A stretch of 64,000 bases of DNA from Salinigranum rubrum. GTDB lineage: Archaea > Halobacteriota > Halobacteria > Halobacteriales > Haloferacaceae. Of the stretch, positions 46,234 through 54,667 are shown in pieces. The notes under the pieces were generated by a model. That model saw only the letters and a list, made by a program, of their open reading frames with translations. It ran no database searches and was not told where the DNA came from. Positions within the stretch are counted from its first letter, which is position 1, and each line of letters starts with the position of its first letter. The stretch covers positions 3,162,001-3,226,000 of the forward strand of contig NZ_CP026309.1 in the NCBI RefSeq assembly GCF_002906575.1, read 5' to 3'. A program made the translations under genes and the position numbers.

Positions 46234-46666
46234 GTTCATCCACTTTGAGGTCGATAATTGACCTGCGGTGCTGATGTACGCCGACGTCTTCAAATGAGAG
46301 ATCCGCATCGTCTCGGTCGTTCCAGAATTCCCGATATTCATTCTGCAAGTCCTCGGCCGTGAGAGTCGGGCAATACCTCGCATACTTGATAGCCTGCAGG
46401 TCGGTGGTGCGATCCGCCCGATCACGTTTCAACTTAACCACCACGACCTTTCGGGTCCGGTCAAGTGCGAGAATGTCGAGTCGATCATGGGTGTCCTCGA
46501 AGTTCGCGTACTCCGATGTGATGACGAGCAGTTACTCACCGAGGATACGCGGCTCGTCGATAACCCACTCCTGGTGGTCTTCGCGCTTCAGAACGCCCCG
46601 TTCGGAGAGGTCTCGCTCGGGGAGATCTTCGAGATCCCCCGAGTCCCCGTCGACGCTGAAGAGCAT
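46178..46666 (-). pseudogene. Degenerate NucS/DUF91-like PD-(D/E)XK nuclease gene
   Basis: From ATG 46666 the frame reads MLFSVDGDSGDLEDLPERDL, then EWVIDEPRILGE, then a TAA at 46532-46534. In the same frame it goes on LLVITSEYANFEDTHDRLDI, then VVVKLKRDRADRTTDLQAIK. I recall this haloarchaeal nuclease-like family having VVELKRDRADGTTDLQAIKYA, so two changes stand out: a nonsense codon where Glu is expected (GAA to TAA) and a Lys in place of the catalytic Glu of the E-x-K motif. The C-terminus after EFWNDRDDADLSFEDVG also looks foreign, suggesting truncation. Inactive as a nuclease. Confidence 0.7.
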
Positions 46667-46824
46667 AGGACCGGATCGACTGGCCGGAAGCAAACGAGTT
46701 TCACTGAAGGAGGGCACAATAGCAGCGACTCACCCCCAGCTACTGTATTGAAACTGTCCGCTTCTGTACCCGTCTCCGGGCTGCTAGAATTCCCCACGAT
46801 GTGACTACTTGAACGGGCGAGGAG

Positions 46825-46830
46825 TATATC
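46825..46830 (+). promoter_or_regulatory. TATA box of the three-gene PLD operon
   Basis: TATATC centred about 28 nt before ATG 46855 (AGGAGTATATCTGGG context) gives a leaderless transcript and fixes the start of the first gene. Confidence 0.5.
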
Positions 46831-46854
46831 TGGGTGTGCCGAAACGTACCCATC

Positions 46855-48273
46855 ATGGCGACACCTGACGAGCGAATCTTCATTTCAGGAACGCAGGAGA
46901 CTCAGAGCCGGACAAACCTTTTCCGGCCGAAGGAGCTCCGCGAGGTGGTCTTCCCGGGGATGGGGATGATCATGCACTCGCTGTTCTGGGTCAAGCACAC
47001 GTTCGCCCTAGCCGAGTATGGCTACCCTCTTACGGACCAAGACGCGATCTTGTTGTGGGCGACGGGCGAGGAACCGGACTATACGGAGAGTCTCCTCTAC
47101 TACTGCGTGTACTCGAACATGGGAACCGCCGGTAAGATGACGGTCAACGCCGGGCAGCGGGCCACCCGGGACTGGCTCTTCCGGAAGGACCCCGACCAGC
47201 CGGGAGGAATTTACGCGCAGTTGGCAAGGAATCTGCACCGGCTCGCCGAACAGCAGCCGGTGCCGGACTACGAGACGTTCGTCGAGGCCTCGTTCGCGCC
47301 TTGGTTCCGGACACGATGCGATGAACTCGGTGTGGATCTCGTGGCCGAACTGGAGGATACGGTCGGCTCAGCGCTCGACGAGACGGAGCCAGAGTATCAG
47401 GAGCAGGCACTCGCCAGCGGGTTTGCGACGGCAGTCGGCCGGGTAGTGAAAAGTCACTCCTCCCTACGGAGCGGCAAGGACACGCTCGTGATTTCGACGA
47501 CGTTCAGTTTCGCCCGGCGCGTCTACGACACGGCGACGCCGGAGCAGCGCTCAACGCTCGGGAATACGCGACTGGAGTTCACCGCCGGTGAGGCGACGGC
47601 GCTGCTTGAGGCTGTCGGACGAATTGACCATGGCGAGCATTTCCTCCGGTCGCTCATGTTCATGCTCTATCTCGACCCGACGGCTCACCGTAGAGACGAA
47701 ATCACTCAGCAGATGCGGCACCTCTATGACACCGTCACCGAAGACCCGGAGGAAATCGTTACCACGGTCCAGACGGAATATTCGCTCTCGGCATTCGATG
47801 ACCGCGTTGTGGAGGGGCTGAATGCCACGGCGTTCTACTGGGTGTTGAACTTCTTCATGGCCGATGGCGAGACCATTGCTCGGGATCTCCTCGACGAAAT
47901 CGACTCTCCGATCGATGTGGGCGACGTGCGAGACTACTTCGACTCGAATTCATCGACCGCCGACCGGTATCGCTCGTTCTTCCGGTATACGGACGAGTGC
48001 CAACCCCATCTCTCGACGCTCCTGACGGAGCTCCGTGAGACCGACGCCGGAACGACCGTCACGTTCGTCGAGACGCTCACAGCGGGCCTCGACGAAGGCC
48101 TCGACCCGGCGGCCCTCTTCCTCGAACTGCTGGCCTCGCAGGGGACCGTCACGGAGAAATCGGAAGGACAGTACCTCAGCAGCACCCGCCCGCAGAACAC
48201 AAACGCCGCGAGCTTCTACGGCATCGGGCCGCTGATCTCGTGGGCTGAAACGCTCGCCACCTCAATCCGATGA
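46855..48273 (+). CDS. Unrecognised helical protein, first gene of the PLD operon
   Basis: 472 residues from ATG 46855 (seven codons after a possible GTG at 46834, which overlaps the promoter). No family is recognised. It starts MATPDERIFISGTQETQSRT and is mainly helical with aromatic-rich segments (GMIMHSLFWVKHTFALAEYG; NATAFYWVLNFFMADGE). No transmembrane segment, signal peptide, Walker motif or metal cluster is evident. The last four bases overlap the PLD gene start (ATGA), so expression is coupled. GC is higher than in neighbouring island genes. It could be a regulatory or target-recognition subunit of the nuclease; inference from operon structure only. Confidence 0.75.
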   Translation: MATPDERIFISGTQETQSRTNLFRPKELREVVFPGMGMIMHSLFWVKHTFALAEYGYPLTDQDAILLWATGEEPDYTESLLYYCVYSNMGTAGKMTVNAGQRATRDWLFRKDPDQPGGIYAQLARNLHRLAEQQPVPDYETFVEASFAPWFRTRCDELGVDLVAELEDTVGSALDETEPEYQEQALASGFATAVGRVVKSHSSLRSGKDTLVISTTFSFARRVYDTATPEQRSTLGNTRLEFTAGEATALLEAVGRIDHGEHFLRSLMFMLYLDPTAHRRDEITQQMRHLYDTVTEDPEEIVTTVQTEYSLSAFDDRVVEGLNATAFYWVLNFFMADGETIARDLLDEIDSPIDVGDVRDYFDSNSSTADRYRSFFRYTDECQPHLSTLLTELRETDAGTTVTFVETLTAGLDEGLDPAALFLELLASQGTVTEKSEGQYLSSTRPQNTNAASFYGIGPLISWAETLATSIR

Positions 48274-49949
48274 CGGGGGCAGACGACGTCCTTGGAAACG
48301 CCGGCCCGGAGTTCGAGCAGGATCTCCAGAGCAGTGAGTACGACCGCTATCTCATCTTCACCTACGGTATCAGCCTTGAGCTGTTGTCGTGGTTCGACGC
48401 CAGCGATACCGTCGTCGTCTGCGGTCCCGACGACACGACCGAGGAGGTGTATGAGAACGCGGGTGGTGTCGACGCAACCGTGAAGACGCGGACGATACCG
48501 TCCCACGCGAAACTATATCTCATGTGGGGCGAGGACCGGATCACCTGCTGGCTCGGGTCATTCAACTTCACCTACTCGGGCATCTACGAAAACGTCGAGT
48601 GGGCGGCACGGTTCAGCGACACACTTGAGTACGATCCCACGCCGGAGGAACTGCTCGACGGCGACGTGGGCGACGGACTCACGCCGAGCTGGCAGGTCCG
48701 CCAGGCAATCGAACTCATCGGATCCACGGTCACCGGCGACGACACCGGCTGGGCCGACTCCCTCCTGCAGAATACCAAGTATCCGTACGTGCTTGTGCAT
48801 TCGCACCGCTCGAACACGCTGAAGCGAGCGCTCCGAAACGAGCTCGCCGACGCCGCGGGCACGGTGTCAATTACTTACTACGCCCCCTTCGTGAACGCCC
48901 GAGGGGTGGAACTCTTCGCCGAAACGCTCGCTCCCGATGTCAGACCCGAAGATATCGACCTCACAGTTCGGACCTGCCGGCTCAGCAAGATCAGCAATCA
49001 GGACACTGGGCTGAGTTCGGGCCATGTCGCCGACTTCGAGCAGCGGTTCGATGACTTCGCGTATCAGGTCCGAGCGCCGGGCGACCAGGGGGACCAGTTG
49101 CGTGGCGGGCGCGAGTTGCGGTCGGGCTTCGCTCATCAAAAGATAGTGGGGCTCCGGTTCGTCGACCGCGAGGAACAGGAACAGCGTATCTCGCTGTTGA
49201 CGACGGCGAACCTGACGAAGAACGCGTGGCAGCACAACTCCGGCAATTTCGAGATTGGGCTCCTATTGCGGGACCACACGCAGAACGAACAGCTTCACGA
49301 CTTCCTCGGGTCACAGCTGCCGTACTGTTATGAACGTCCCCGAGAGGGTGAACTCGACGAGGCTGTCTCTTCGAGCTCTGAGAGCGTCTCGTTCAAGGAG
49401 GTCTGGCTGGAGGATCTGGTCAGAGATTGGCTGGAACTCCGCGAGGATGCCCTCGAACTCGCGTGGTCGGCATCGCTGCCGACGCTCGGTGCAGTTACGG
49501 CCACCGTGTACTACCGCAATCTCTTGGATGGGTCACGCTCGCCGGAAACAGTCACGCTCAAGCCCGTCGAGGAGGGGCGTCGTGCGGAAATTCCCACGCT
49601 CACTCCGCAGTCGAATGCCGTCATCGACTTCATCGAACTGGATATCGAGACCTCGTTCCGACCGCCGGAGCGTCGGCTGACCGGTCCGGGACTTGAGCGG
49701 CTCCGCAGCGGCGAGCTGTCCCTGTCGGAGTATCCCGGCGACGTGGTGGTGTGTGATGGCTCGGCTGTGCCGGTTGATGAGTTCGATATTGACACGACGG
49801 GGGCGTCAGAGATCTGGCTCCGTGCCGAGTACACGGAGTCGCGGACGCTCACGGTGCTACACGAGCCCCAGTCGCAACCCCATCTCGACGAGACCTTCGT
49901 GCAGGGCGTCTCGACCGGGGCGGTCACAGCTGACGGCGTCGGGGGGTAA
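48270..49949 (+). CDS. Phospholipase D-fold nuclease-like protein with two HxK motifs
   Basis: 559 residues. Motif 1: His79-x-Lys81 (IPSHAKLYL) then Gly96-Ser97-x-Asn99 (GSFNFT). Motif 2: His289-x-Lys291 (FAHQKIVGL) then Asn314 (LTTANLT) and Glu328. Two motifs in one chain give a complete PLD active site; the usual Asp after Lys is not obvious, so the site is of HxK...N style, as in Tdp1-like and many nuclease members. Residues 390-559 form a separate, beta-rich acidic C-terminal domain of unknown type. No signal peptide is seen, so the substrate is probably DNA or RNA in the cytoplasm. Coupled by ATGA to the upstream gene and followed closely by the third gene. Confidence 0.85.
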   Translation: MTGADDVLGNAGPEFEQDLQSSEYDRYLIFTYGISLELLSWFDASDTVVVCGPDDTTEEVYENAGGVDATVKTRTIPSHAKLYLMWGEDRITCWLGSFNFTYSGIYENVEWAARFSDTLEYDPTPEELLDGDVGDGLTPSWQVRQAIELIGSTVTGDDTGWADSLLQNTKYPYVLVHSHRSNTLKRALRNELADAAGTVSITYYAPFVNARGVELFAETLAPDVRPEDIDLTVRTCRLSKISNQDTGLSSGHVADFEQRFDDFAYQVRAPGDQGDQLRGGRELRSGFAHQKIVGLRFVDREEQEQRISLLTTANLTKNAWQHNSGNFEIGLLLRDHTQNEQLHDFLGSQLPYCYERPREGELDEAVSSSSESVSFKEVWLEDLVRDWLELREDALELAWSASLPTLGAVTATVYYRNLLDGSRSPETVTLKPVEEGRRAEIPTLTPQSNAVIDFIELDIETSFRPPERRLTGPGLERLRSGELSLSEYPGDVVVCDGSAVPVDEFDIDTTGASEIWLRAEYTESRTLTVLHEPQSQPHLDETFVQGVSTGAVTADGVGG

Positions 49950-49960
49950 CGTTCCTCGAG

Positions 49961-51082
49961 GTGACCGTCGATGGTGCGATCACGCCACGTCACGACCAGC
50001 TACTGTTGCGGCGGCCGACCGGCGGCCCCATAGAGTACCTCGGGCACGCGACCCCTGAAACGGGGATGCTCCGCTACTATTTCGATGAGCGTCACGGAGG
50101 CGACGTGGTCGAGATCACAATCGCGCCGCCACTTGATCGGTACTATCGGCTCGACGACCGCCAGGTGTCACTTCCACAGCCCGACGCAAGAACCGCTGAG
50201 GCCGTGCAGACCTTCGCATCCTTGCAGCTGACTGCGAAGCCGGTTGGGGAGTCCACGATAATCGACGACCAGACGGCGGTCAGTTTCGAGGCAGAAGAGA
50301 CCGAGTTGCCACAGGACGAGGGGGTTGAGGTTCACTGGGGCGTCCGGGGCTACGACCGCTTTGGGGAGACAATTATGCTTGACGAGACGCTGGCACCGCA
50401 AGAACCACACCGGCGGCTCTGGTTCCGTGGTGCCGTGTCGCTGGACGTGGATGGAACTGTAGTTACGATGCTAACGCAGCGCAACTCGGTAGGCATCAAG
50501 GAACAGCCGTTCGTGACCGAAGTTCCGGTTCGGGAGGACCTGCTTTCGACACACCTCGACCTTCGGTCTCTCTCCCGGCACAAGCTTCTCGCGTGGCTGG
50601 TTATCGACCGTTCAGAGCTGCTGAAACCCGCCGTTCGCGACACCGACCAGCATCTTAAGGTGAGCGTGTCCGAGTCGGGGACGGATTATAGAGGGGTTAT
50701 TTGTCCGGTATTGGACGACGGGGAGCTGCTATGTCTGCCCCTAATTGGAGCACACCAAGACAGAACCCTCCGATACGAGTTCGAGTTCGAACTCCAGGGA
50801 GGCCGGCCGGAAATCGATTACTACGCGTCCCGCCAGGCGACGCTTGACTTCAACGTGAGTACGGAGGAGACCGCTATCGAGCTATCGTGGGCGGACCATT
50901 CGCATGTCATTCGCCATCGCGATGGGGAACCGACGCCGACTCTCAATCTGTTGGATGATAGTGTGAGCGCCGGTGAGCTCTCGCAGATGTTGTTCCCGCG
51001 TGATCCGTTCGAACTCGAGGAGCGGGAGAGATTGGCGATTCGTATCAACGAGCCTGGATTATTACAGCTGGTGGATGAGTAA
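49961..51082 (+). CDS. Unrecognised beta-rich protein, third gene of the PLD operon
   Basis: 373 residues from GTG 49961, 11 bases after the PLD stop. The frame is open further upstream into the PLD gene, so an overlapping start cannot be excluded. Predicted mostly beta with alternating hydrophobics (DVVEITIAPPLDRYYRLDDR, RLWFRGAVSLDVDGTVVTML) and many Asp/Glu; the pattern suggests tandem beta-sandwich domains. No catalytic motif, signal or membrane segment. It resembles the C-terminal domain of the PLD protein in composition, which may indicate shared ligand or assembly surfaces. Probably a partner subunit of the PLD protein. Confidence 0.7.
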   Translation: MTVDGAITPRHDQLLLRRPTGGPIEYLGHATPETGMLRYYFDERHGGDVVEITIAPPLDRYYRLDDRQVSLPQPDARTAEAVQTFASLQLTAKPVGESTIIDDQTAVSFEAEETELPQDEGVEVHWGVRGYDRFGETIMLDETLAPQEPHRRLWFRGAVSLDVDGTVVTMLTQRNSVGIKEQPFVTEVPVREDLLSTHLDLRSLSRHKLLAWLVIDRSELLKPAVRDTDQHLKVSVSESGTDYRGVICPVLDDGELLCLPLIGAHQDRTLRYEFEFELQGGRPEIDYYASRQATLDFNVSTEETAIELSWADHSHVIRHRDGEPTPTLNLLDDSVSAGELSQMLFPRDPFELEERERLAIRINEPGLLQLVDE

Positions 51083-51112
51083 AATCGTTTACACAAATTG
51101 TACGGGCCTAGC

Positions 51113-52147
51113 TCAGTATTGGGGTTTGAGTTCTAGCGCCGAAGATTCATACGAGTACGCACTGATGTCGTGGTCATCACAATAGGCCTGTAATTCGTTC
51201 GGTACCCGGTAGAAATCGTCGCTAACGGTTTCTTCGAGATGATGGAGGAAGGCGACCGCGATATCACGATCCTCGTCTTTGTCGATATTGACTACCACTG
51301 CCAGGTCTGGGTCGTCGTAGTCGGGCTTAATCACGTAGTCGCCGAGGGCAAAGGGTTCTTTTGCCTGTTCAAGATTAGTGTGCTTGTACGTGTAGAGTTT
51401 GATATCTTGGTCGTCGCAGTAGGAGGCGAGCTTCGCTGGAGAGATCTTCCGCCAGTCGCTTGGACCGTCGTCAAGCATCTCGGGAAAGGCGACGTTGACA
51501 GCTTCCCCATCCATCGTCTGTCCAAATGCTGTCTTGTTCTTCTCCGGCGGCAGAACCTCTACAACGACTGCAACTGATGTGTTGTTGTCATCAGTTTTAA
51601 CAACCCTGTCGCCGGGTGCGAACGGATTCTCCGGCTTCTGATTCAGATGGGCGGTATTCGGCCCGAGGTCGTGGAGCTCGTTCATCGGTCTGGCAGACAG
51701 ATGTGCGAGCTTCTCGGGTTCTTCGCCAGAGTATTCCTCTTGTGTCTTGACTTTTGATTTCAGCGTCTCGGTTCGCTCCCAACCCAGCAAAATAAGCGCG
51801 TCTTCCTTGTCTCGATGCCAGACCATGACTATAATATCGTCATCTGGATCATTTTTTAGAATATTCGCTGGTCGGAACGCAGAGACGTCCCGCGATGTCT
51901 TCACGTCTATCTCGTAACCGAACACCTCAAAGTCGTATCCAGAGAAACTCTCAGGGTTACAACGACGGATTGCCTCCTCGTTCTTCCACTCCCACATCTC
52001 GACTGGGAGGTATTCGCGACAGAACTGCTCAAACGCCAGCTCGCCGAGGTTCCCGATGCGCTTCACGTCGATATCTTCAGAACCTTGAATGACCGCTTGG
52101 TGGTGGGCACGTTCCTGATCTATCTTATCCGGCGAATATAGATACAC
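51113..52147 (-). CDS. PD-(D/E)XK nuclease-like protein with duplicated C-terminal module
   Basis: 344 residues; GTG 52147 is the first start in frame. The N-terminal domain (25-125) has the restriction-endonuclease fold signature: Glu36 in RIGNLGELAFEQF, Asp72 in SGYDFEVFG, and Asp81-x-Lys83 in YEIDVKTSRDV. Two C-terminal modules follow, about 175-262 and 265-340. Each starts PFAxGDxVxKxD, continues with an AVVV strand, and ends with a helix and strand of the form LxxYCDDxDIxxYxYxxxxLE. The duplication is clear by eye. The modules may bind DNA or another ligand. It is convergent with the PLD operon (stops 30 bp apart) but not obviously co-regulated with it. Confidence 0.82.
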   Translation of the reverse strand: MYLYSPDKIDQERAHHQAVIQGSEDIDVKRIGNLGELAFEQFCREYLPVEMWEWKNEEAIRRCNPESFSGYDFEVFGYEIDVKTSRDVSAFRPANILKNDPDDDIIVMVWHRDKEDALILLGWERTETLKSKVKTQEEYSGEEPEKLAHLSARPMNELHDLGPNTAHLNQKPENPFAPGDRVVKTDDNNTSVAVVVEVLPPEKNKTAFGQTMDGEAVNVAFPEMLDDGPSDWRKISPAKLASYCDDQDIKLYTYKHTNLEQAKEPFALGDYVIKPDYDDPDLAVVVNIDKDEDRDIAVAFLHHLEETVSDDFYRVPNELQAYCDDHDISAYSYESSALELKPQY

Positions 52148-52201
52148 GTCGCATATTTATGTGATGTTGAAGGACATATTCTTGTTGCCGCGATATTCAT
52201 T

Positions 52202-52315
52202 ATGATAAGATTAGTACCGGCTCTTACCGAGGAACAACGAGTCGAGATAATCGAGTTGTTGTACAGCCGGTTTGAATTTCTACTTGATTCTCATCTACAA
52301 ACGAATTATTGGTAG
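52202..52315 (+). CDS. Possible 37-aa protein
   Basis: Reads MIRLVPALTEEQRVEIIELL then YSRFEFLLDSHLQTNYW, a good amphipathic helix pattern, unlike the random frames around it. It lies in the gap between two minus-strand groups. No clear promoter, though the region upstream is AT-rich. Existence is uncertain. Confidence 0.35.
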   Translation: MIRLVPALTEEQRVEIIELLYSRFEFLLDSHLQTNYW

Positions 52316-52326
52316 TTCCATGTACG

Positions 52327-52925
52327 CTATTGAATGAAATCTAGTGGATCCGCTCCAAATTCATGCGTGAGTGATGGAACTAGTGTACTTGAGCGGTCAT
52401 TTGTAATGACATCATACGTACTCTCCTCTTCCACCACGCCTTGCCAAAGTTTGTCCTCTCCTGTTGAATCTGGATAGCATAGAGGTTGGTCAAATGTCTT
52501 CCTGACACGGAACTCATGTAGACCGATGGACTGCGGTGGTGTTGCGTACTCCCATCTGAGATGCCAGTGTCCAGTGTCTCCGTACCTTCTAATGCCGTTC
52601 CAGTGGGTCGTTGCGTCCTCAATTGGTTCACCGTCTATGAAGAACTCGTATGAGACCGCGTCGCGGAATTGTCGCAGTACATCTGGTCCTTCGTCAGCCA
52701 CGGTCCGCCACCCGAAGCGGTGGATAATCCATGAAGACTCGCTAACCGGGGGTTGCCGAGAGAGTAATCGCCGTAGGGAGTTACGACCTCCGTGGTCACC
52801 TCTCTGTTTGGAAGTTGTCCCGTGCGTTGGCGCACAGAATCGTGTCTTCTCACAGTACTTGTCGTCGATAAGGCGGATCCAACAGCTCCGGACCCGACTA
52901 CGCGGAGGAAATAGCGTCGATTCAT
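52327..52925 (-). CDS. Tat-exported small protein, unknown, single-base frameshift
   Basis: The start ATG 52925 directly follows the TAA of the upstream gene. MNRRYFLRVVGSGAVGSALS is a twin-arginine signal. The frame breaks at the GGGGG run 52748-52752. Adding one base rejoins DYSLGNPP to VSESSWIIHRFGWRT, VADEGPDVLRQFRDAVSYEF and FIDGEPIEDATTHWNGIRRY, ending DPLDFIQ (199 residues). The mature part is rich in aromatic residues and beta-like, with no lipobox. No family is recognised; an exported binding or structural protein is possible. Co-transcribed with the 52926-53414 gene. Confidence 0.6.
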
Positions 52926-53414
52926 TTAAGTATCAGCCTGCGCTCTCACGCATTCCAGTATTTTCCAGCAGTCCTCTCTGAACGACGCTGTTGGGTTCTC
53001 GGGGTCGTATGCTTCGTCTCTAAGAGGGCCACTACCTTGTTCGTACGCCTCTGTGCAGGCAGCTCTGATCGTTGACTCACATCGGTCGTACGCCGCTGCA
53101 ACATCAGTGAACGCCCGATCTAGTCGATGTTCAGATTCGGTTCGAAACGGCTTCCCCTCAAGGCGTTTCGACTCCACCTCGCCGTACGCTACGTACTGAC
53201 AGACCACCGCGAAGCGATATTCGAGTGGCTTGAGGGGAGGTAACTCTGGCAACCGTTTAGCAGCCGCGAACGCAACGCTTCGGTCCGCTCGATTGAGTGC
53301 ATTCGGTGGGACACTATAAAGCGTAGGTTTGGTTGACCCGAACGGATTAAATTCCCCACCCCACTTTTTGTTGATTCTCTCAAATTCGTCGGGAGTATCA
53401 TTCTCACCACACAT
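52926..53414 (-). CDS. Unrecognised small protein, operon with the Tat-exported protein
   Basis: 162 residues from ATG 53414 (MCGENDTPDEFERINKKWGG). Helical, with a polar body and conserved-looking aromatic and Cys positions (LEYRFAVVCQYVAYGEVESK; REDCWKILECVRAQADT). No signal peptide, and the partner gene starts at the next base after its stop, so they should be co-translated. No function can be assigned. Confidence 0.6.
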   Translation of the reverse strand: MCGENDTPDEFERINKKWGGEFNPFGSTKPTLYSVPPNALNRADRSVAFAAAKRLPELPPLKPLEYRFAVVCQYVAYGEVESKRLEGKPFRTESEHRLDRAFTDVAAAYDRCESTIRAACTEAYEQGSGPLRDEAYDPENPTASFREDCWKILECVRAQADT

Positions 53415-53488
53415 GATTTGATTCGAGTGGTTCTTTTTCACGAGAGCGCATTATACCCGCCGGGGGCTAGACCGCCCCTAGAATTTTC

Positions 53489-53541
53489 CTAGCTCTCAGC
53501 AAGTTTCCCTAGAACTTGCCCATTCTCAGAGAGCTTCTAGT
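53489..53541. repeat. Imperfect 45-nt hairpin in an intergenic gap
   Basis: Arms AGCTCTC (53491-53497) and GAGAGCT (53529-53535) enclose a second perfect stem GCAAGTT (53499-53505) / AACTTGC (53513-53519) with loop TCCCTAG. It sits in the roughly 200-bp non-coding gap between divergent genes and could be a structured RNA, a protein-binding site or a terminator. Confidence 0.45.
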
Positions 53542-53652
53542 AAAGCCAGTCTATGTTGTTCAGTGTGATTCTACGGATCGAGTGATTCTATGTCTGGTCC
53601 ATATCAGCCAACTCCCCCCAATTTAAGATATCTTCTGTAGTAATTCTCCTAC

Positions 53653-53904
53653 ATGTCATCGGAGTTGTTGGACTACACGGACGACATCCGTCAGGAACTC
53701 ACGTCTGGTCGTCGAGCGAATTTCAAACAGGGATGGACTCGAGCGGTGGAGGGCAAGGAGTATGATGGAGACGAGACGCTTGATGTACTAACATGGAATA
53801 ACCTCGGATGGAGGCTCGGGAAAATTTTCGGAGACGTACCCGACGAAATGCGTGATTCCATGATCGACTGGTGCGAGCGACAACACTCGTTCTCAGACCA
53901 GTAA
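53653..53904 (+). CDS. Small haloarchaeal accessory protein
   Basis: 83 residues. The segment DVLTWNNLGWRLGKIFGDVP followed by a conserved DWCxRQ ending is a pattern I recall from many short haloarchaeal proteins beside restriction or phage-type genes. Acidic, helical, no metal motif. Preceded by an AT-rich region (TTTAAGATATCTTCTG) containing a TATA-like element. Function unknown. Confidence 0.6.
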   Translation: MSSELLDYTDDIRQELTSGRRANFKQGWTRAVEGKEYDGDETLDVLTWNNLGWRLGKIFGDVPDEMRDSMIDWCERQHSFSDQ

Positions 53905-54012
53905 TCGACTTGTCCCACAACCCGATTACGAATGGCCCGATCTCCCCACCTGAAGCCGATATCTGGACTTGTCGGCCGAAAGAACTAGACGTATATTCTG
54001 TGATATCCGATT

Positions 54013-54609
54013 ATGGTTCGCGTCGACGACTCGGGAGACGTCACGAAGTGCTGGCTCTCCCCAGACGAGCTGACGACTCTCGAACGGTCCGCTGGGAAAG
54101 ACGGTTGGGAGCGAGAGATCGCAGTCCAACTCATGGGACAATGTGGTCTTCGAGCGTCCGAAGTGGGTTACCCCGGTGACCACCACCTTCGCTACTCCGA
54201 AGACGGCAGTGTGTGGCTGTTTGAGGTCCGCGGGAAGAACACAAAAGGAGGCGACCGCAAAACGCGGGATGCCTGGATGCCCGATAACGTCGCTGACGAT
54301 GTCCACAAATACAGCCGTGAGCGGCAACTCGATCCATCGGAGTCGTGGGTCAACGTGAGTACGCCGTCGGTTCGTCGATGGGTGAAAGAGGCGGCTAAAA
54401 CGATTGCTGACAATCTGGACGAACCACGGTGGCGTTCTGTTTCCTCACACGACCTCAGACGCTCCTGGGCGACGTACCACCTCGTTGAGCGTCAGGTCGA
54501 CGTTCGAACGATGATGAGCATCGGTGGCTGGTCCGACTACTCCGCGATTGAGCCGTATCTCGCTGAACCGACAGAAGCGCGAATTGGTGAGGCGATGGGT
54601 GAGAGATGA
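54013..54609 (+). CDS. Tyrosine recombinase, catalytic domain only
   Basis: 198 residues. Arg47 (CGLRASEV), a Lys-containing beta hairpin (RGKNTKGGDRKTR), His146-x2-Arg149 (SHDLRRSWATY), Gly171-Gly172-Trp173 and nucleophile Tyr182 (AIEPYL) are all present. The N-terminal core-binding domain of normal integrases is missing, which is the usual form of a short haloarchaeal integrase group. It may excise or invert DNA rather than integrate alone. Together with the 41.6-kb integrase it brackets the accessory island and precedes csa3 and the cas operon. Confidence 0.85.
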   Translation: MVRVDDSGDVTKCWLSPDELTTLERSAGKDGWEREIAVQLMGQCGLRASEVGYPGDHHLRYSEDGSVWLFEVRGKNTKGGDRKTRDAWMPDNVADDVHKYSRERQLDPSESWVNVSTPSVRRWVKEAAKTIADNLDEPRWRSVSSHDLRRSWATYHLVERQVDVRTMMSIGGWSDYSAIEPYLAEPTEARIGEAMGER

Positions 54610-54667
54610 CTGAATCTATATCAGACCGTTAGATTGGGCGATTCCAGACAAAAGGTGCGGACTATAT

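Noticed and set aside
46855-51082. Assignment of the PLD operon to DISARM
   Set aside because: DISARM needs a DrmA-type helicase and a DUF1998 protein; neither partner here has helicase motifs.
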